A stretch of 64,000 bases of DNA from Burkholderiales bacterium (GTDB taxonomy: Bacteria > Pseudomonadota > Gammaproteobacteria > Burkholderiales > Burkholderiaceae_C), in contig JAIXTA010000204.1 of NCBI GenBank assembly GCA_027484405.1, positions 1-64,000 of the forward strand. The letters run 5' to 3'. How positions within the stretch are numbered: position 1 is the stretch's first letter; each line of letters begins with the position of its first letter. The translations under genes and the position numbers were made by a program. Shown piece by piece: positions 9,399-17,644 of the stretch. The notes beneath the pieces are model-generated. The model made no database searches, was not told the origin of the DNA, and worked only from the letters and a program-made list of their open reading frames with translations.

Positions 9399-9433
9399 AA
9401 GCCCGCCCTCACCATGCGGGCTTTTGCTTTTTC
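9399..9433 (+). terminator. Second intrinsic terminator before the imuA SOS box
   Basis: Stem AAGCCCGC (9399-9406) with GCGGGCTT (9416-9423), then TTTGCTTTTTC. No gene explains it: the 100 bases between it and the tRNA-Asn terminator have no supported ORF. It may insulate the imu cassette or end a small RNA. Confidence 0.7.
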
Positions 9434-9476
9434 ATGCACACGAAAAAGCTCGCCAGCATTGGATTTTGCAAGAAAG

Positions 9477-9492
9477 CTGTATAAAAACACAG
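9477..9492 (+). promoter_or_regulatory. LexA (SOS) box upstream of imuA
   Basis: CTGTATAAAAACACAG, a CTG-N10-CAG match in the form used by gamma- and betaproteobacterial LexA, ending 31 bases before the imuA ATG. It sits where a promoter should be and covers the whole imuA-imuB-dnaE2 cassette. LexA control of this cassette is established in other bacteria. Confidence 0.85.
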
Positions 9493-9523
9493 CCAATCAA
9501 AATCTCCTCTCTCCTGGCGTGTC

Positions 9524-10375
9524 ATGTCGGCCCCTCCGTCATTCGAACGGCAAGTACAACTTTTCCCGGCAAGCACCTCGATGCCTGCCTCCTTGCCACT
9601 CATGCCCCCCGCAACGAAGGCTGAACTGCCTGCGCAGGTCTGGCCCGCCCGCATGCTGGCTCAGCAGGCCAGGACCTGGCCTTCAGGATATCCAGCACTG
9701 GATGCACAGTTGCCCGGCGGCGGCTGGCCGCTGGATGGCTTGGTCGAGCTGCTCCAGGACGCCCAAGCCGTGAGCACAGGCGCCTGCATCTGGCAGCTGC
9801 TCGCCGCCGGCCTTGCCGCCCGCATGGCCGACCGGCGCGGCGTGGTGGTGCTGGTGAATGCACCTCATCTCCCCTTCGGACCAGCGCTGCAGGCACGCGG
9901 CATCTCCAGCGAACGCCTGGTCTGCGTGCAGGCCGATGGTGCCCAGTCCCGGCTATGGGCCACCGAGCAGGCCCTGCGTTGCGCTGACGTACTGGCGGTA
10001 CTGGCCTGGCTGCCCCAGGCACGGCGCATGCAGCTGCAGCGCCTGAACGTGCTGGCCCAGGATAAGTTGCTGTTCGTGCTGCGTGAGGCTCGGGCGCGCT
10101 ACGAAGCCTCCCCGGCCCCGCTTCGTCTGCTGGTTCAGGGAGGCGAGAGACTGGAGATACAGGTGCTCAAGCGGCGCGGCCCTCCCAGCATGCAGCCTCT
10201 TGATCTACCCGCCCTGCCAGAGCGGCTGCGGGGACTGCTGGCGTCGCGGCGGCGCCTCAAGGATCAAGCTGTCGGGTTGGTCGAGCATCCTGCATCGATG
10301 CAGCTTCCGGCGTCGCTAGCACCCACTACATCTGAGTCGCGGCTCCATGCACTGGATCGCACTGCAATTGCCTGA
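9524..10375 (+). CDS. imuA: Translesion-synthesis accessory protein ImuA (SulA/RecA-like)
   Basis: First gene of the mutagenesis cassette; ImuA works with ImuB and the DnaE2 polymerase in error-prone repair. The 283-residue protein has a divergent RecA/SulA-like core: a degraded nucleotide-loop region around LDAQLPGGGWPLDGLVELL (about residues 59-77) and the hydrophobic strand GVVVLVNAP. The ATG at 9524 follows the SOS box, but its ribosome site is weak; ATGs at 9581 and 9602 are possible starts. Its 3' end overlaps imuB by 29 bases. Confidence 0.85.
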   Translation: MSAPPSFERQVQLFPASTSMPASLPLMPPATKAELPAQVWPARMLAQQARTWPSGYPALDAQLPGGGWPLDGLVELLQDAQAVSTGACIWQLLAAGLAARMADRRGVVVLVNAPHLPFGPALQARGISSERLVCVQADGAQSRLWATEQALRCADVLAVLAWLPQARRMQLQRLNVLAQDKLLFVLREARARYEASPAPLRLLVQGGERLEIQVLKRRGPPSMQPLDLPALPERLRGLLASRRRLKDQAVGLVEHPASMQLPASLAPTTSESRLHALDRTAIA

Positions 10376-11822
10376 GCCTTCCGGCGTCGCTGGTGGAGCG
10401 GTACCGGGTGCCGAGCCTGCGCCAGAGATGCCTGAACAGCCTCTGACAAACAGCAGCGATACACCACGCACCCTCTGGGTCTGGCATGCGTTGCAGTTCA
10501 CCCCGCGAGTCACCTGGCTGGACGAGGCACTGCTGCTGGAAGTGGCCGCCAGCGAGCAGCTGTTCGGCGGGCAGGAGCGGCTTGTGCAGCGTGTATTGCA
10601 CGACGGTCCTGGTGCATTGCTGGCCCATGGTGAAGGCCCCACCGCTTTGCTGGCTCTGGGTCGCCTGCGGCGGGTATGGCAGAGCATGCGGCATGCAGAG
10701 CAGCGCGGCCAGCCGCTGCCTGCTGCCGCTGCAATCCCGGCCGACGAACTGCCGCTGGATACCCTCAGTGCGGCACGCCCCCATGCAGCCACACTGGCCC
10801 GTCTGGGCTGCCGCACCTGGGGGCAGCTGCGCGCTCTGCCGCGCGGCGGGATTGCACGGCGCTTCGGTGCCGATCTGCTGGCAGCGCTCGATGCAGCCTA
10901 TGGCCTGCGCGCAGAAAGTCACACGTGGATCGTGCCGCCAGAATGCTTTGACTGGGGCGCCGAGCTGCCCGCGCTGGCAGAGCGATCGAGCGAGCTGCTC
11001 TGGCAGGCCAAGCGCCTGCTGGCCGGGCTGCGTGCCTGGCTGATGGCCCGGCAGCAGGGAGTGGTGGCCGTGGAGCTTGTCTGGCGCTTTGACTGGAAGC
11101 GTGCCAACGGCGTGGACCTGCCTCCGGAAGGCCGTGTGGCTGCGAGCACTGCGCAGCCCACCCAGGACATGGCACACCTCGAACGCCTGCTGGCCGAGCA
11201 GCTGGAGCACCGCCCCCTGCCGTCCCCGGTGCGGCATCTGCGCCTCCGGGCCCTGGAAACCCGACCTTGGGCAGGGGTCACGCACTCCCTGCTCCCCGAG
11301 GACACCCCAAAGGAGGATCCGCTGCATCAATTCATCGAACGCCTGAGTGCCCGCCTGGGCGCTGAACAGGTCCGTATTGCCCTGCCCCACGAGGACCATC
11401 GTCCTGAACATCAGCAGCGCTGGGTCGCTGCCATGCAGGTGCTTCCTGCGCTGTCCCGGACACAGGGGTCAACGCCGCATCTAGATCGTCGCACGAGCCC
11501 GCCGCGAGGCCAGACGGCAGCTCTGCGCCGGGCCGATACCCTGCTGCCCACCTGGCTGCTGGCTCAACCGCTGGAGCTGCCAGTACAGCGCGACGTTCCT
11601 TGCTACGGCGGCGGGCCGCTGCAGCGGCTGACGCGTCTGTACCGCATCGAAACCGCCTGGTGGAGCGATGATCCGCAACAGGCGCCGGCGCTGCGCGACT
11701 ACTTCATTGCCCGCAGCGAACGCGCCGGTCTGGTCTGGATCTACCGGGAACGGCCGGCCTCATTGGCCGACAGCGAGGGGCAAACCCGATTTCGCTGGTA
11801 TCTGCAGGGGCTGTATGCCTGA
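10347..11822 (+). CDS. imuB: Catalytically inactive Y-family polymerase homologue ImuB
   Basis: Adapter of the mutasome that links DnaE2 to the sliding clamp. The 491-residue protein has the Y-family fold. It lacks the first acidic catalytic residue: the N-terminus reads MHWIALQLP where active enzymes have FxxxDMDxFF. The second acidic cluster (SxDE) is replaced by LLLEVAASEQLFGG. A helix-hairpin-helix-like stretch (LARLGCRTWGQLRALP) and a little-finger-type domain follow. Loss of catalytic residues is normal for ImuB. It overlaps imuA by 29 bases and dnaE2 by 8, indicating coupled translation. Confidence 0.88.
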   Translation: MHWIALQLPEPSGVAGGAVPGAEPAPEMPEQPLTNSSDTPRTLWVWHALQFTPRVTWLDEALLLEVAASEQLFGGQERLVQRVLHDGPGALLAHGEGPTALLALGRLRRVWQSMRHAEQRGQPLPAAAAIPADELPLDTLSAARPHAATLARLGCRTWGQLRALPRGGIARRFGADLLAALDAAYGLRAESHTWIVPPECFDWGAELPALAERSSELLWQAKRLLAGLRAWLMARQQGVVAVELVWRFDWKRANGVDLPPEGRVAASTAQPTQDMAHLERLLAEQLEHRPLPSPVRHLRLRALETRPWAGVTHSLLPEDTPKEDPLHQFIERLSARLGAEQVRIALPHEDHRPEHQQRWVAAMQVLPALSRTQGSTPHLDRRTSPPRGQTAALRRADTLLPTWLLAQPLELPVQRDVPCYGGGPLQRLTRLYRIETAWWSDDPQQAPALRDYFIARSERAGLVWIYRERPASLADSEGQTRFRWYLQGLYA

Positions 11823-14800
11823 AGCCCATCTCAAGCCCCCGTTGGTCTTTGACCTGGGGGATGAAGCGCCACCGGCCCTGCCGCCAGAAGCTGCTGCTGC
11901 GAGTCTGCATACGCTGCCGGCCTACGCCGAGCTGCATTGCCTCAGCAACTTCAGCTTCCTGCGTGGCGCCTCGCACCCGCAGGAACTGGTACGACGCGCC
12001 TACACGCTGGGCTACGAGGCGCTGGCCCTCACAGATGAATGCTCAGTGGCCGGGGTGGTGCGCGCCTGGCGTGAATGGCGGGAATACCGCGCCTTCCTGC
12101 AGCGGCTGGAGGAAGACACCGGTCAGCGCTATCTGCGGCCCTTTCGTCTCATCTACGGCAGCGAATTCAACCTCGGGCGCTGGCGTCTGGTGGCACTGGC
12201 ACGCGATCTGCACAGCTGGGGTGGGCTGTGCGAGTTCATCACCCTGGCGCGCCAGCACGCCGACAAGGGCCACTACCACGTGGATGCACACAGCCCCTGG
12301 GCTCTGCTGGCTGATTGCGAACTGCTGTTTGCGCCCGACAAGGCTGCGCAGACGGGCGACAGTACGCATGCCTCGCTGGGCGAGCTCGTCGCCCAGCTGC
12401 GCACTGATCTGGCAACGGCTGGCAGCTGGCTGGGCCGAATGCCCTGGCTGGTCGCCGAATTGCTGCACGACCTCGACGACGACCTCTGGCTCTCAGCCTT
12501 GCGGGAAGCCTCCCTGCACACCGGGGCAGCCCTGGTTGCCGCAGGCAACGTGCACATGCATGTGCGTTCACGCAAGCCCCTGCAGGACGTGATGACCGCG
12601 ATCCGTCTGGGGCAGCGCGTGGAAGCCTGCGGCTTTGCACTGCAGCCTAATGCAGAGCAGCACCTGCGCCCCCGCCAGCGGCTGGCGCAGATCTACCCTG
12701 CAGACCTGCTCGCGGCCACCCTGCAGGTGGCGGCACGCTGCCGCTTCGAGCTCGACGAAGTTCGCTACAACTATCCGCTCGAAACTGTGCCTGAAGGCCT
12801 CAGCCCCACGCAGGCCCTTCACCAGCTGGTGCTTGAGCGTTCGGCAGAGCGCTATCCCCGAGGTATTCCGTCCACGATCCGCGACTATCTGGTCAAGGAA
12901 CTCAAGCTCATTGAAGAGTGCGAGTACGAAATGTTCTTTCTCACGGTGGCCGACATCGTGCGTGAGGCGCGCGATCGCGGCATCCTGTGTCAGGGGCGCG
13001 GCTCAGCGGCCAATTCAGTGGTGTGCTACTGCCTGGGCATCACCGCAGCCGATCCGGAGAAATCGCATCCGCTGCTCGAACGCTTCATCAGCATCGACCG
13101 GCGCAATGAGCCCCCGGATATCGACGTGGACTTCGAGCACGAGCGGCGCGAGGAGATCATCCAGTACATCTACGGCAAGTACGGCCGCGACCGGGCTGCG
13201 CTGGCCGCCACCGTCATCAGCTACCGGACCCGTAGCGCCCTGCGTGACGTCGGCAAGGCACTCGGCATTGCCGAGCCGCTGATCGAGGCCTTTGCTGGCG
13301 AGCATCACTGGTTCGACTCCGAGCTGGCTACTCACCGGCTCGAGGAACTGGGCAGACGAGTAGACGTGACGCTCAGCACACATCAGGCCGGGCTCTGGCT
13401 GTCGCTCGCCCGCAGCCTGATGGGCATGCCGCGCCACCTGAGCCAGCATGTGGGCGGCTTCGTGCTGACCCAAACCCCGCTGGTGCGGCTGGTCCCGGTG
13501 GAGAACGCTGCCATGCCGGATCGCTACGTCATCCAGTGGGACAAGGACGACCTGGAAAGTCTGGGGATGATGAAGGTGGACATCCTCGCGCTCGGCATGC
13601 TCACGGCCATTCGGCGCTGTATCGATCTGGTGGCCCAGCGCCGGGGTGTGACCTTCACGGTGCACGACATCACTCAGGACGATCCGGCCACCTACGAGAT
13701 GATCCGCCGCGCCGACACGGTGGGTGTGTTCCAGATCGAAAGCCGGGCCCAGATGTCGATGCTGCCGCGCCTGAAGCCCCGCGAGTTCTACGACCTGGTG
13801 GTCGAAGTGGCCATCGTGCGCCCGGGACCGATCTCCGGCGGCATGGTGCACCCCTACCTGAAGGCACGCGAACGTCTGGCACGCGGCCTGCCCATCGAGT
13901 ACGAGCGCTCCTCGCGCGAACCTGCCGATAAGCCCGCCCGGCTGCAGGCGGCGCTGCAGCGCACCTTGGGCGTTCCCATCTTCCAGGAGCAGGTCATGCA
14001 GATCGCCATGATCGCAGCCGGCTTCACGGCTACCGAGGCCGACTCCCTGCGGCGGGCCATGGCCGCCTGGAAGCGCAAGGGCGGCGTGGACAAGTTCCAT
14101 TCGCGCCTGGTGGGCGGCATGCTGGCCAACGGCTATACCCAGGCGTTTGCGGAACGTATCTTCGAGCAGATCCAGGGCTTCGGTGAGTATGGCTTTCCGG
14201 AAAGCCATGCCTACAGCTTTGCCCTGCTGGCCTACCAGAGCAGCTGGCTCAAATGCCATGAACCGGAGTGCTTTCTGGCTGCCATGCTGAACTCACAGCC
14301 CATGGGTTTCTATCCCCCGGCGCAACTGGTGCAGGATGCCCGCCGCCACGATGTGCAGGTGCTGCCGGTCGACGTCATCCACAGCGACTGGGACTGCAGG
14401 CTTGAATGGCCTGCAAACGCCGATCTGCAGACGCGCATGATCCAGCGCCCTGCGGTGCGCCTGGGGCTGCGCATGGTCAGCGGTCTGAGCGAAGACACCG
14501 GACAGCGCATTGCCGCATGCCGATCGCAGGGTGCGTTTGCAGACGTGCAGGCGCTGGCGCTACGCGCACAGCTCGATGTCAAGGATCTCAATGCGCTGGC
14601 CGCTGCGGATGCAATGCAATCCTTGGCAGGGCACCGGCGTCAGCAAGTGTGGGAGGCTGCGGCACGCATGCGTGCACCGGCCCTGCTGCGCGAGGCGCCC
14701 ATCAACGAACCGGCGCTGGCCCTGCCTGTCGCCCCCGAAGGCGAGGAGGTGCTTTTCGACTACGCCAGTACCGGCCTGAGCCTGCGCCGTCACCCTCTGG

Positions 14801-15174
14801 CCCTGCTGCGGCCAAAACTCGCGCGCATGCGCCTGAAATCGGCCGCAGAGCTCGCCGGGCTGGCTCATGGTGCCTACGCCGCGGGCTGTGGCCTGGTCAC
14901 CGTCCGACAGCAGCCGCAAACCGCCGGCGGCACCATGTTCGTGACGATCGAAGACGAAACCGGCCCCATCAACGTGATCGTCTGGCGCCGCGTGCGCGAA
15001 CAGCAGCGCGATGCCCTGCTGCGCTCGCGGCTGCTGGCGGTTCACGGCGTCTGGCAACGTGACGCCGACAGCAATGGCCGGGTTTGCCATCTGATTGCCG
15101 GGCGCCTGACTGACCTCACCCCACTGCTGGGCCGCTTTGCAGACCTCACAAGCAGCAGTCGGGACTTTCACTGA
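11815..15174 (+). CDS. dnaE2: Error-prone DNA polymerase DnaE2
   Basis: C-family alpha-subunit paralogue used for SOS-induced mutagenic repair. The 1,119-residue product starts at MPEAHLKPP, inside the end of imuB. The N-terminal PHP domain (about residues 38-300) begins AELHCLSNFSFLRGAS. The palm has catalytic aspartates in PDIDVDFEHERREE, with the third in the region of the KDDLESLGMMKVDIL motif. A helix-hairpin-helix and an OB-fold near the end (TGPINVIVWRR) complete the architecture. The ImuB-DnaE2 linkage distinguishes it from replicative DnaE1. Confidence 0.95.
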   Translation: MPEAHLKPPLVFDLGDEAPPALPPEAAAASLHTLPAYAELHCLSNFSFLRGASHPQELVRRAYTLGYEALALTDECSVAGVVRAWREWREYRAFLQRLEEDTGQRYLRPFRLIYGSEFNLGRWRLVALARDLHSWGGLCEFITLARQHADKGHYHVDAHSPWALLADCELLFAPDKAAQTGDSTHASLGELVAQLRTDLATAGSWLGRMPWLVAELLHDLDDDLWLSALREASLHTGAALVAAGNVHMHVRSRKPLQDVMTAIRLGQRVEACGFALQPNAEQHLRPRQRLAQIYPADLLAATLQVAARCRFELDEVRYNYPLETVPEGLSPTQALHQLVLERSAERYPRGIPSTIRDYLVKELKLIEECEYEMFFLTVADIVREARDRGILCQGRGSAANSVVCYCLGITAADPEKSHPLLERFISIDRRNEPPDIDVDFEHERREEIIQYIYGKYGRDRAALAATVISYRTRSALRDVGKALGIAEPLIEAFAGEHHWFDSELATHRLEELGRRVDVTLSTHQAGLWLSLARSLMGMPRHLSQHVGGFVLTQTPLVRLVPVENAAMPDRYVIQWDKDDLESLGMMKVDILALGMLTAIRRCIDLVAQRRGVTFTVHDITQDDPATYEMIRRADTVGVFQIESRAQMSMLPRLKPREFYDLVVEVAIVRPGPISGGMVHPYLKARERLARGLPIEYERSSREPADKPARLQAALQRTLGVPIFQEQVMQIAMIAAGFTATEADSLRRAMAAWKRKGGVDKFHSRLVGGMLANGYTQAFAERIFEQIQGFGEYGFPESHAYSFALLAYQSSWLKCHEPECFLAAMLNSQPMGFYPPAQLVQDARRHDVQVLPVDVIHSDWDCRLEWPANADLQTRMIQRPAVRLGLRMVSGLSEDTGQRIAACRSQGAFADVQALALRAQLDVKDLNALAAADAMQSLAGHRRQQVWEAAARMRAPALLREAPINEPALALPVAPEGEEVLFDYASTGLSLRRHPLALLRPKLARMRLKSAAELAGLAHGAYAAGCGLVTVRQQPQTAGGTMFVTIEDETGPINVIVWRRVREQQRDALLRSRLLAVHGVWQRDADSNGRVCHLIAGRLTDLTPLLGRFADLTSSSRDFH

Positions 15175-15347
15175 GCCGAACACAGCGTCGGGCGTCGCAG
15201 ACAAGCAACGCGACCTGATGAAAAGCGGTCAATCCCCTCGCCACGCGATCTCTCCAAACACCGAACTCCAGCCGCCTCACTCAAAATCCGTCATCGCTGC
15301 CCCTCGGGGTCAGTCAGTCACAACGACAAGGCATCTTTGGAGTACTC

Positions 15348-15941
15348 ATGAATCAAGCTCTTCGCGCAGCGAGCACTGCTGTGCTGCTCGCCCTGCTGGC
15401 CGGAACCGCACACTCGCAGACAGACGAGCGCACCGTCCGCGGCATTCTCGGCACGGGTCTGACCTTCGGCGGGGACAAGCTCGCTACCGCCCAGTTCACC
15501 AACGGCAGCAGCCAAAGCATCCGCGCAGGCGGACTGGTACAGATCTACGGCGGCGCAGAATTCCGCCTCGGCACACTGGTCACCGTGCAAGCCACGGCGG
15601 GCTATCACGTGGACAACACCACAGCCAGCAACGGGGATGTCCGATTTTCGCGCTGGCCGCTGGAACTGCTCGGTCATGTGGCCGTGAACGAGCAGGTTCG
15701 GCTGGGTGGTGGCATCCGCCACATCAACGGCGCCAAGCTGAACGCTTCTGGGGCGGGAAGCGCCGTCGCTCCCAACGTCGACTTCGACGCCAGCACGGGC
15801 GTCGTGGTCGAAGGCGAATACCGGTTCAGTCCGAGCTTCGGCCTGAAACTGCGCTACGTGACCGAGGACTACACGCCCAAGGGCACACGCGCCAAGATCA
15901 AGGGCAACCACGTCGGCCTGATGGGCAGCTTCTACTTCTGA
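15348..15941 (+). CDS. Small outer-membrane beta-barrel protein, function unknown
   Basis: A 197-residue protein with a clear signal peptide (residues 1-22, cleavage after AHS) and a strong GGAG ribosome site. The mature part alternates polar and hydrophobic residues in strands consistent with an eight-stranded barrel and ends in SFYF, the aromatic C-terminus typical of BAM substrates. I recognise no specific family; an OmpW/OmpA-like barrel is possible. Its stop codon abuts, without a gap, the stop of the convergent parA gene. The 173 bases upstream, after dnaE2, contain no gene. Confidence 0.75.
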   Translation: MNQALRAASTAVLLALLAGTAHSQTDERTVRGILGTGLTFGGDKLATAQFTNGSSQSIRAGGLVQIYGGAEFRLGTLVTVQATAGYHVDNTTASNGDVRFSRWPLELLGHVAVNEQVRLGGGIRHINGAKLNASGAGSAVAPNVDFDASTGVVVEGEYRFSPSFGLKLRYVTEDYTPKGTRAKIKGNHVGLMGSFYF

Positions 15942-16574
15942 TCAGCCCGTCTTCTCGCCCAGCCAGGCCACGAGCGCCTGCCACTGGGCGAGATCCTTCT
16001 CCACCTTGCTGGAACCCACATCCCAGAGCGTGAGCCCGTGCGCAGCAAGATGCAGGTAATTCTGCGTGTCGCGCAGACTGGTGACGGGTGTCATCTGAAT
16101 GCCTTCACAGAAGCGCTGAAAATGCTCTGCTGACCGGGTGCGCTCATCCACCCGCATGCCCACCAGGCCGATGCGGCCCTGACGCATGGCGGCCGGAGCG
16201 ATTTCGCGCAACTGCTCGACAAAGCGGCCTGTCGCGCCCAGATCAAACGGCGACGGCTGCACCGGAATCACCACCCGGTCGGCGTCACGCACCAGCGTTG
16301 AAAGAACTGACATCGACACCGCCGCGGGCGTGTCGATGACCACATGCGTCACACCCTTGGGCGGCCGCGCTGCCTTGCCCTCACCCATCTCCCAGTTCCG
16401 GATGGCGGGCAACCCGGGAGGCCGCAGGGCCAGCCAGTTCCTTGCTGACTGCTGCACATCAATGTCGCCCAGCATCACCTGATGACCGCGGCGGGCAAAC
16501 AGACCGGCAATATTGGTGGACAGGGTGCTCTTGCCAGCGCCTCCCTTGGGGTTGGCAATCAGGATCAGGGGCAT
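15942..16574 (-). CDS. Orphan ParA-family ATPase (MinD/ParA type)
   Basis: A 210-residue deviant-Walker-A ATPase: PKGGAGKST at residues 9-17 with the signature lysine, and VIDTPAA as switch II. Such proteins position plasmids, chromosomes or protein complexes on the nucleoid or membrane. No parB or parS is visible nearby, and it lacks the N-terminal DNA-binding region of plasmid ParA, so it is not the chromosomal partition gene. It is divergent from zapB-zapA across 128 bases, which could mean a role in division-site placement, but that is only inference. Confidence 0.85.
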   Translation of the reverse strand: MPLILIANPKGGAGKSTLSTNIAGLFARRGHQVMLGDIDVQQSARNWLALRPPGLPAIRNWEMGEGKAARPPKGVTHVVIDTPAAVSMSVLSTLVRDADRVVIPVQPSPFDLGATGRFVEQLREIAPAAMRQGRIGLVGMRVDERTRSAEHFQRFCEGIQMTPVTSLRDTQNYLHLAAHGLTLWDVGSSKVEKDLAQWQALVAWLGEKTG

Positions 16575-16702
16575 GATGGAAGCCGTAGGTCGAACCGCGA
16601 TGAATCCTGATGCTCGCGGCTCCGGCGGCAGGCGTCAAGCCAGGCGCCGGTCGCGATCGCCTGGGCCCCGCAGCGGTGCATGGACACCGTACACTTGCAC
16701 TC

Positions 16703-16906
16703 ATGCAAGAGGAACTTGAAGCGATGATCACGCGCGTCGAACGCATGGCCGACGCGCTGAAGGCTGCCCGCGCCGAGAATCAAGCCCTGCGGGCAGAGCT
16801 GGCCAGCAAGACGGCTGAGGCAGGCAGTCTGCAGTCTCGCCTGTCCGCCGCCCGAGACCGCATCGCCCACCTCCTTGAACGACTGCCCGGCGAGACGACC
16901 GAATGA
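16703..16906 (+). CDS. ZapB-like coiled-coil cell division protein
   Basis: A 67-residue, almost wholly coiled-coil protein (heptads from MQEELEAMITRVERMADALK onward) immediately before zapA, with an ATGA stop-start overlap. Small coiled-coil proteins in this place belong to the family annotated as ZapB-like (TIGR02449 type) and are thought to work with ZapA at the FtsZ ring. The frame is open upstream to 16610, but the extra residues are not coiled coil, and the conserved start is the ATG at 16703. Confidence 0.75.
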   Translation: MQEELEAMITRVERMADALKAARAENQALRAELASKTAEAGSLQSRLSAARDRIAHLLERLPGETTE

Positions 16907-17211
16907 GCAACACGGAACGCTTCAGCGCCACCATCATGGGCCGTGAATACCAATTGGCCTGCAGCCCTGAAGAAAAGGCCAATCTGCTGTCCGCCGTGGA
17001 GATGGTGGACGGCCGCATGCAAGAGATCCAGGCGGGTGGCAAGATCAAGGCAGCAGACCGCATTGCGGTCATGGTGGCACTGAATCTGGCCGTCGAAGTG
17101 TTGTCCTCCAAGGGGGTCGAAGGCATCCAGGTCGGCGAGCTCAAGCGCAAGATCGAGCGCGTCAACAAGCTGGCGGACGAGGCGCTTTCCCCGCAGGAGC
17201 CGCTGTTCTGA
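16903..17211 (+). CDS. zapA: Cell division protein ZapA
   Basis: FtsZ-ring-bundling protein that stabilises early Z-rings. The 102-residue length is typical. The N-terminal part (FSATIMGREYQLACSPEEK) forms the FtsZ-interacting head and the C-terminal half is a long helix for tetramerisation (about residues 65-95). It overlaps the zapB-like gene by four bases. The 6S RNA gene follows, an arrangement found widely in proteobacteria. Confidence 0.92.
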   Translation: MSNTERFSATIMGREYQLACSPEEKANLLSAVEMVDGRMQEIQAGGKIKAADRIAVMVALNLAVEVLSSKGVEGIQVGELKRKIERVNKLADEALSPQEPLF

Positions 17212-17232
17212 GCACCTGAAGCGTCTTCAGGC

Positions 17233-17271
17233 AAAACGCATTGGCTGGATGCATTCAAGCCAATCCGTTTT
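17233..17271 (+). terminator. Hairpin between zapA and 6S RNA
   Basis: AAAACG-C-ATTGGCT (17233-17246) pairs with AGCCAAT-C-CGTTTT (17258-17271), with one C-C mismatch and an 11-base loop, then ends in TTTT. It may terminate zapA or mark the processing site for the 6S RNA 5' end. A smaller hairpin (CCTGAAG...CTTCAGG) lies at 17216-17232. Confidence 0.55.
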
Positions 17272-17467
17272 CCCTGCGGTGTTCGCGACGAGGCCTTGAT
17301 ATTCCTTAACCGATGCGCTTTGCGCTAGGGTCGACAACAAGCGTGCTGGTGTGATCGCCTCTGGGTCCGGTGCCTGCACCGGACTCTGCTGATGAACCCG
17401 AGGCATGATGAGTCGTCCCGCCCTGAACTCCGGTTCAGGATAAAAGGTCATGGCGGCACTCGCGGGG
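17271..17467 (+). ncRNA. ssrS: 6S RNA (RNA polymerase-binding regulator)
   Basis: 6S RNA mimics an open promoter and traps sigma-70 RNA polymerase in stationary phase. The 5' part has TGTTCGC, then AGGCC, then CCTTAACCGATG, matching the order and near-spacing of TGTTCGC, GGGCC and CCTGAGCCGATA in E. coli 6S. The 5' TCCCTGCG pairs with the 3' CGCGGGGA, and GGCGGCACTCG parallels E. coli GGCGGCATCTCGG. The hairpin CCTGAACTCCGGTTCAGG (17421-17438) takes the place of the E. coli 3' bubble hairpin. Synteny directly after zapA supports it. Ends are estimated. Confidence 0.8.
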
Positions 17468-17505
17468 AAGCCAGACCGCCCTGAAATCAGGGTGGTCTGG
17501 CTTCC
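17466..17505 (+). terminator. Strong hairpin at the 3' end of 6S RNA
   Basis: Long inverted repeat starting GGAAGCCAGACC and ending GGTCTGGCTTCC around a CCCTGAAATCAGGG core. There is no T-tract, so it is either a Rho-independent-like end needing help or a processing barrier. Two more short palindromes follow before the next gene (GGGATTGCTGCGCAATCCC at 17514-17532 and CCCCTCCCTCAGGGAGGGG near 17564-17582). Confidence 0.5.
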
Positions 17506-17644
17506 CTGCTGCCCGGGATTGCTGCGCAATCCCTTGCGGGGTGGTGATCGAGCCCTCCCCTTGCCCCTCCCTCAGGGAGGGGATCGTTCTCAACGGTCGA
17601 GCCACACCCCTGCTTGCTCCGTCAGTTCTCTCTGCTAACTCCCA

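Noticed and set aside
9218..9496. Minus-strand ORF of 92 codons ending in the tRNA-Asn gene
   Set aside because: Its C-terminus is just the reverse complement of the tRNA, and it contains two terminators. I see no family similarity strong enough to call it a gene remnant.
10347..11822. ImuB as an active DinB polymerase
   Set aside because: The first catalytic aspartate and the SxDE pair are missing, and the gene sits between imuA and dnaE2.
17227..17529. Minus-strand ORF of 100 codons between zapA and the EVE gene
   Set aside because: It lies over the 6S RNA. Its third positions are much less GC-rich than those of real genes here, and it has no ribosome site.
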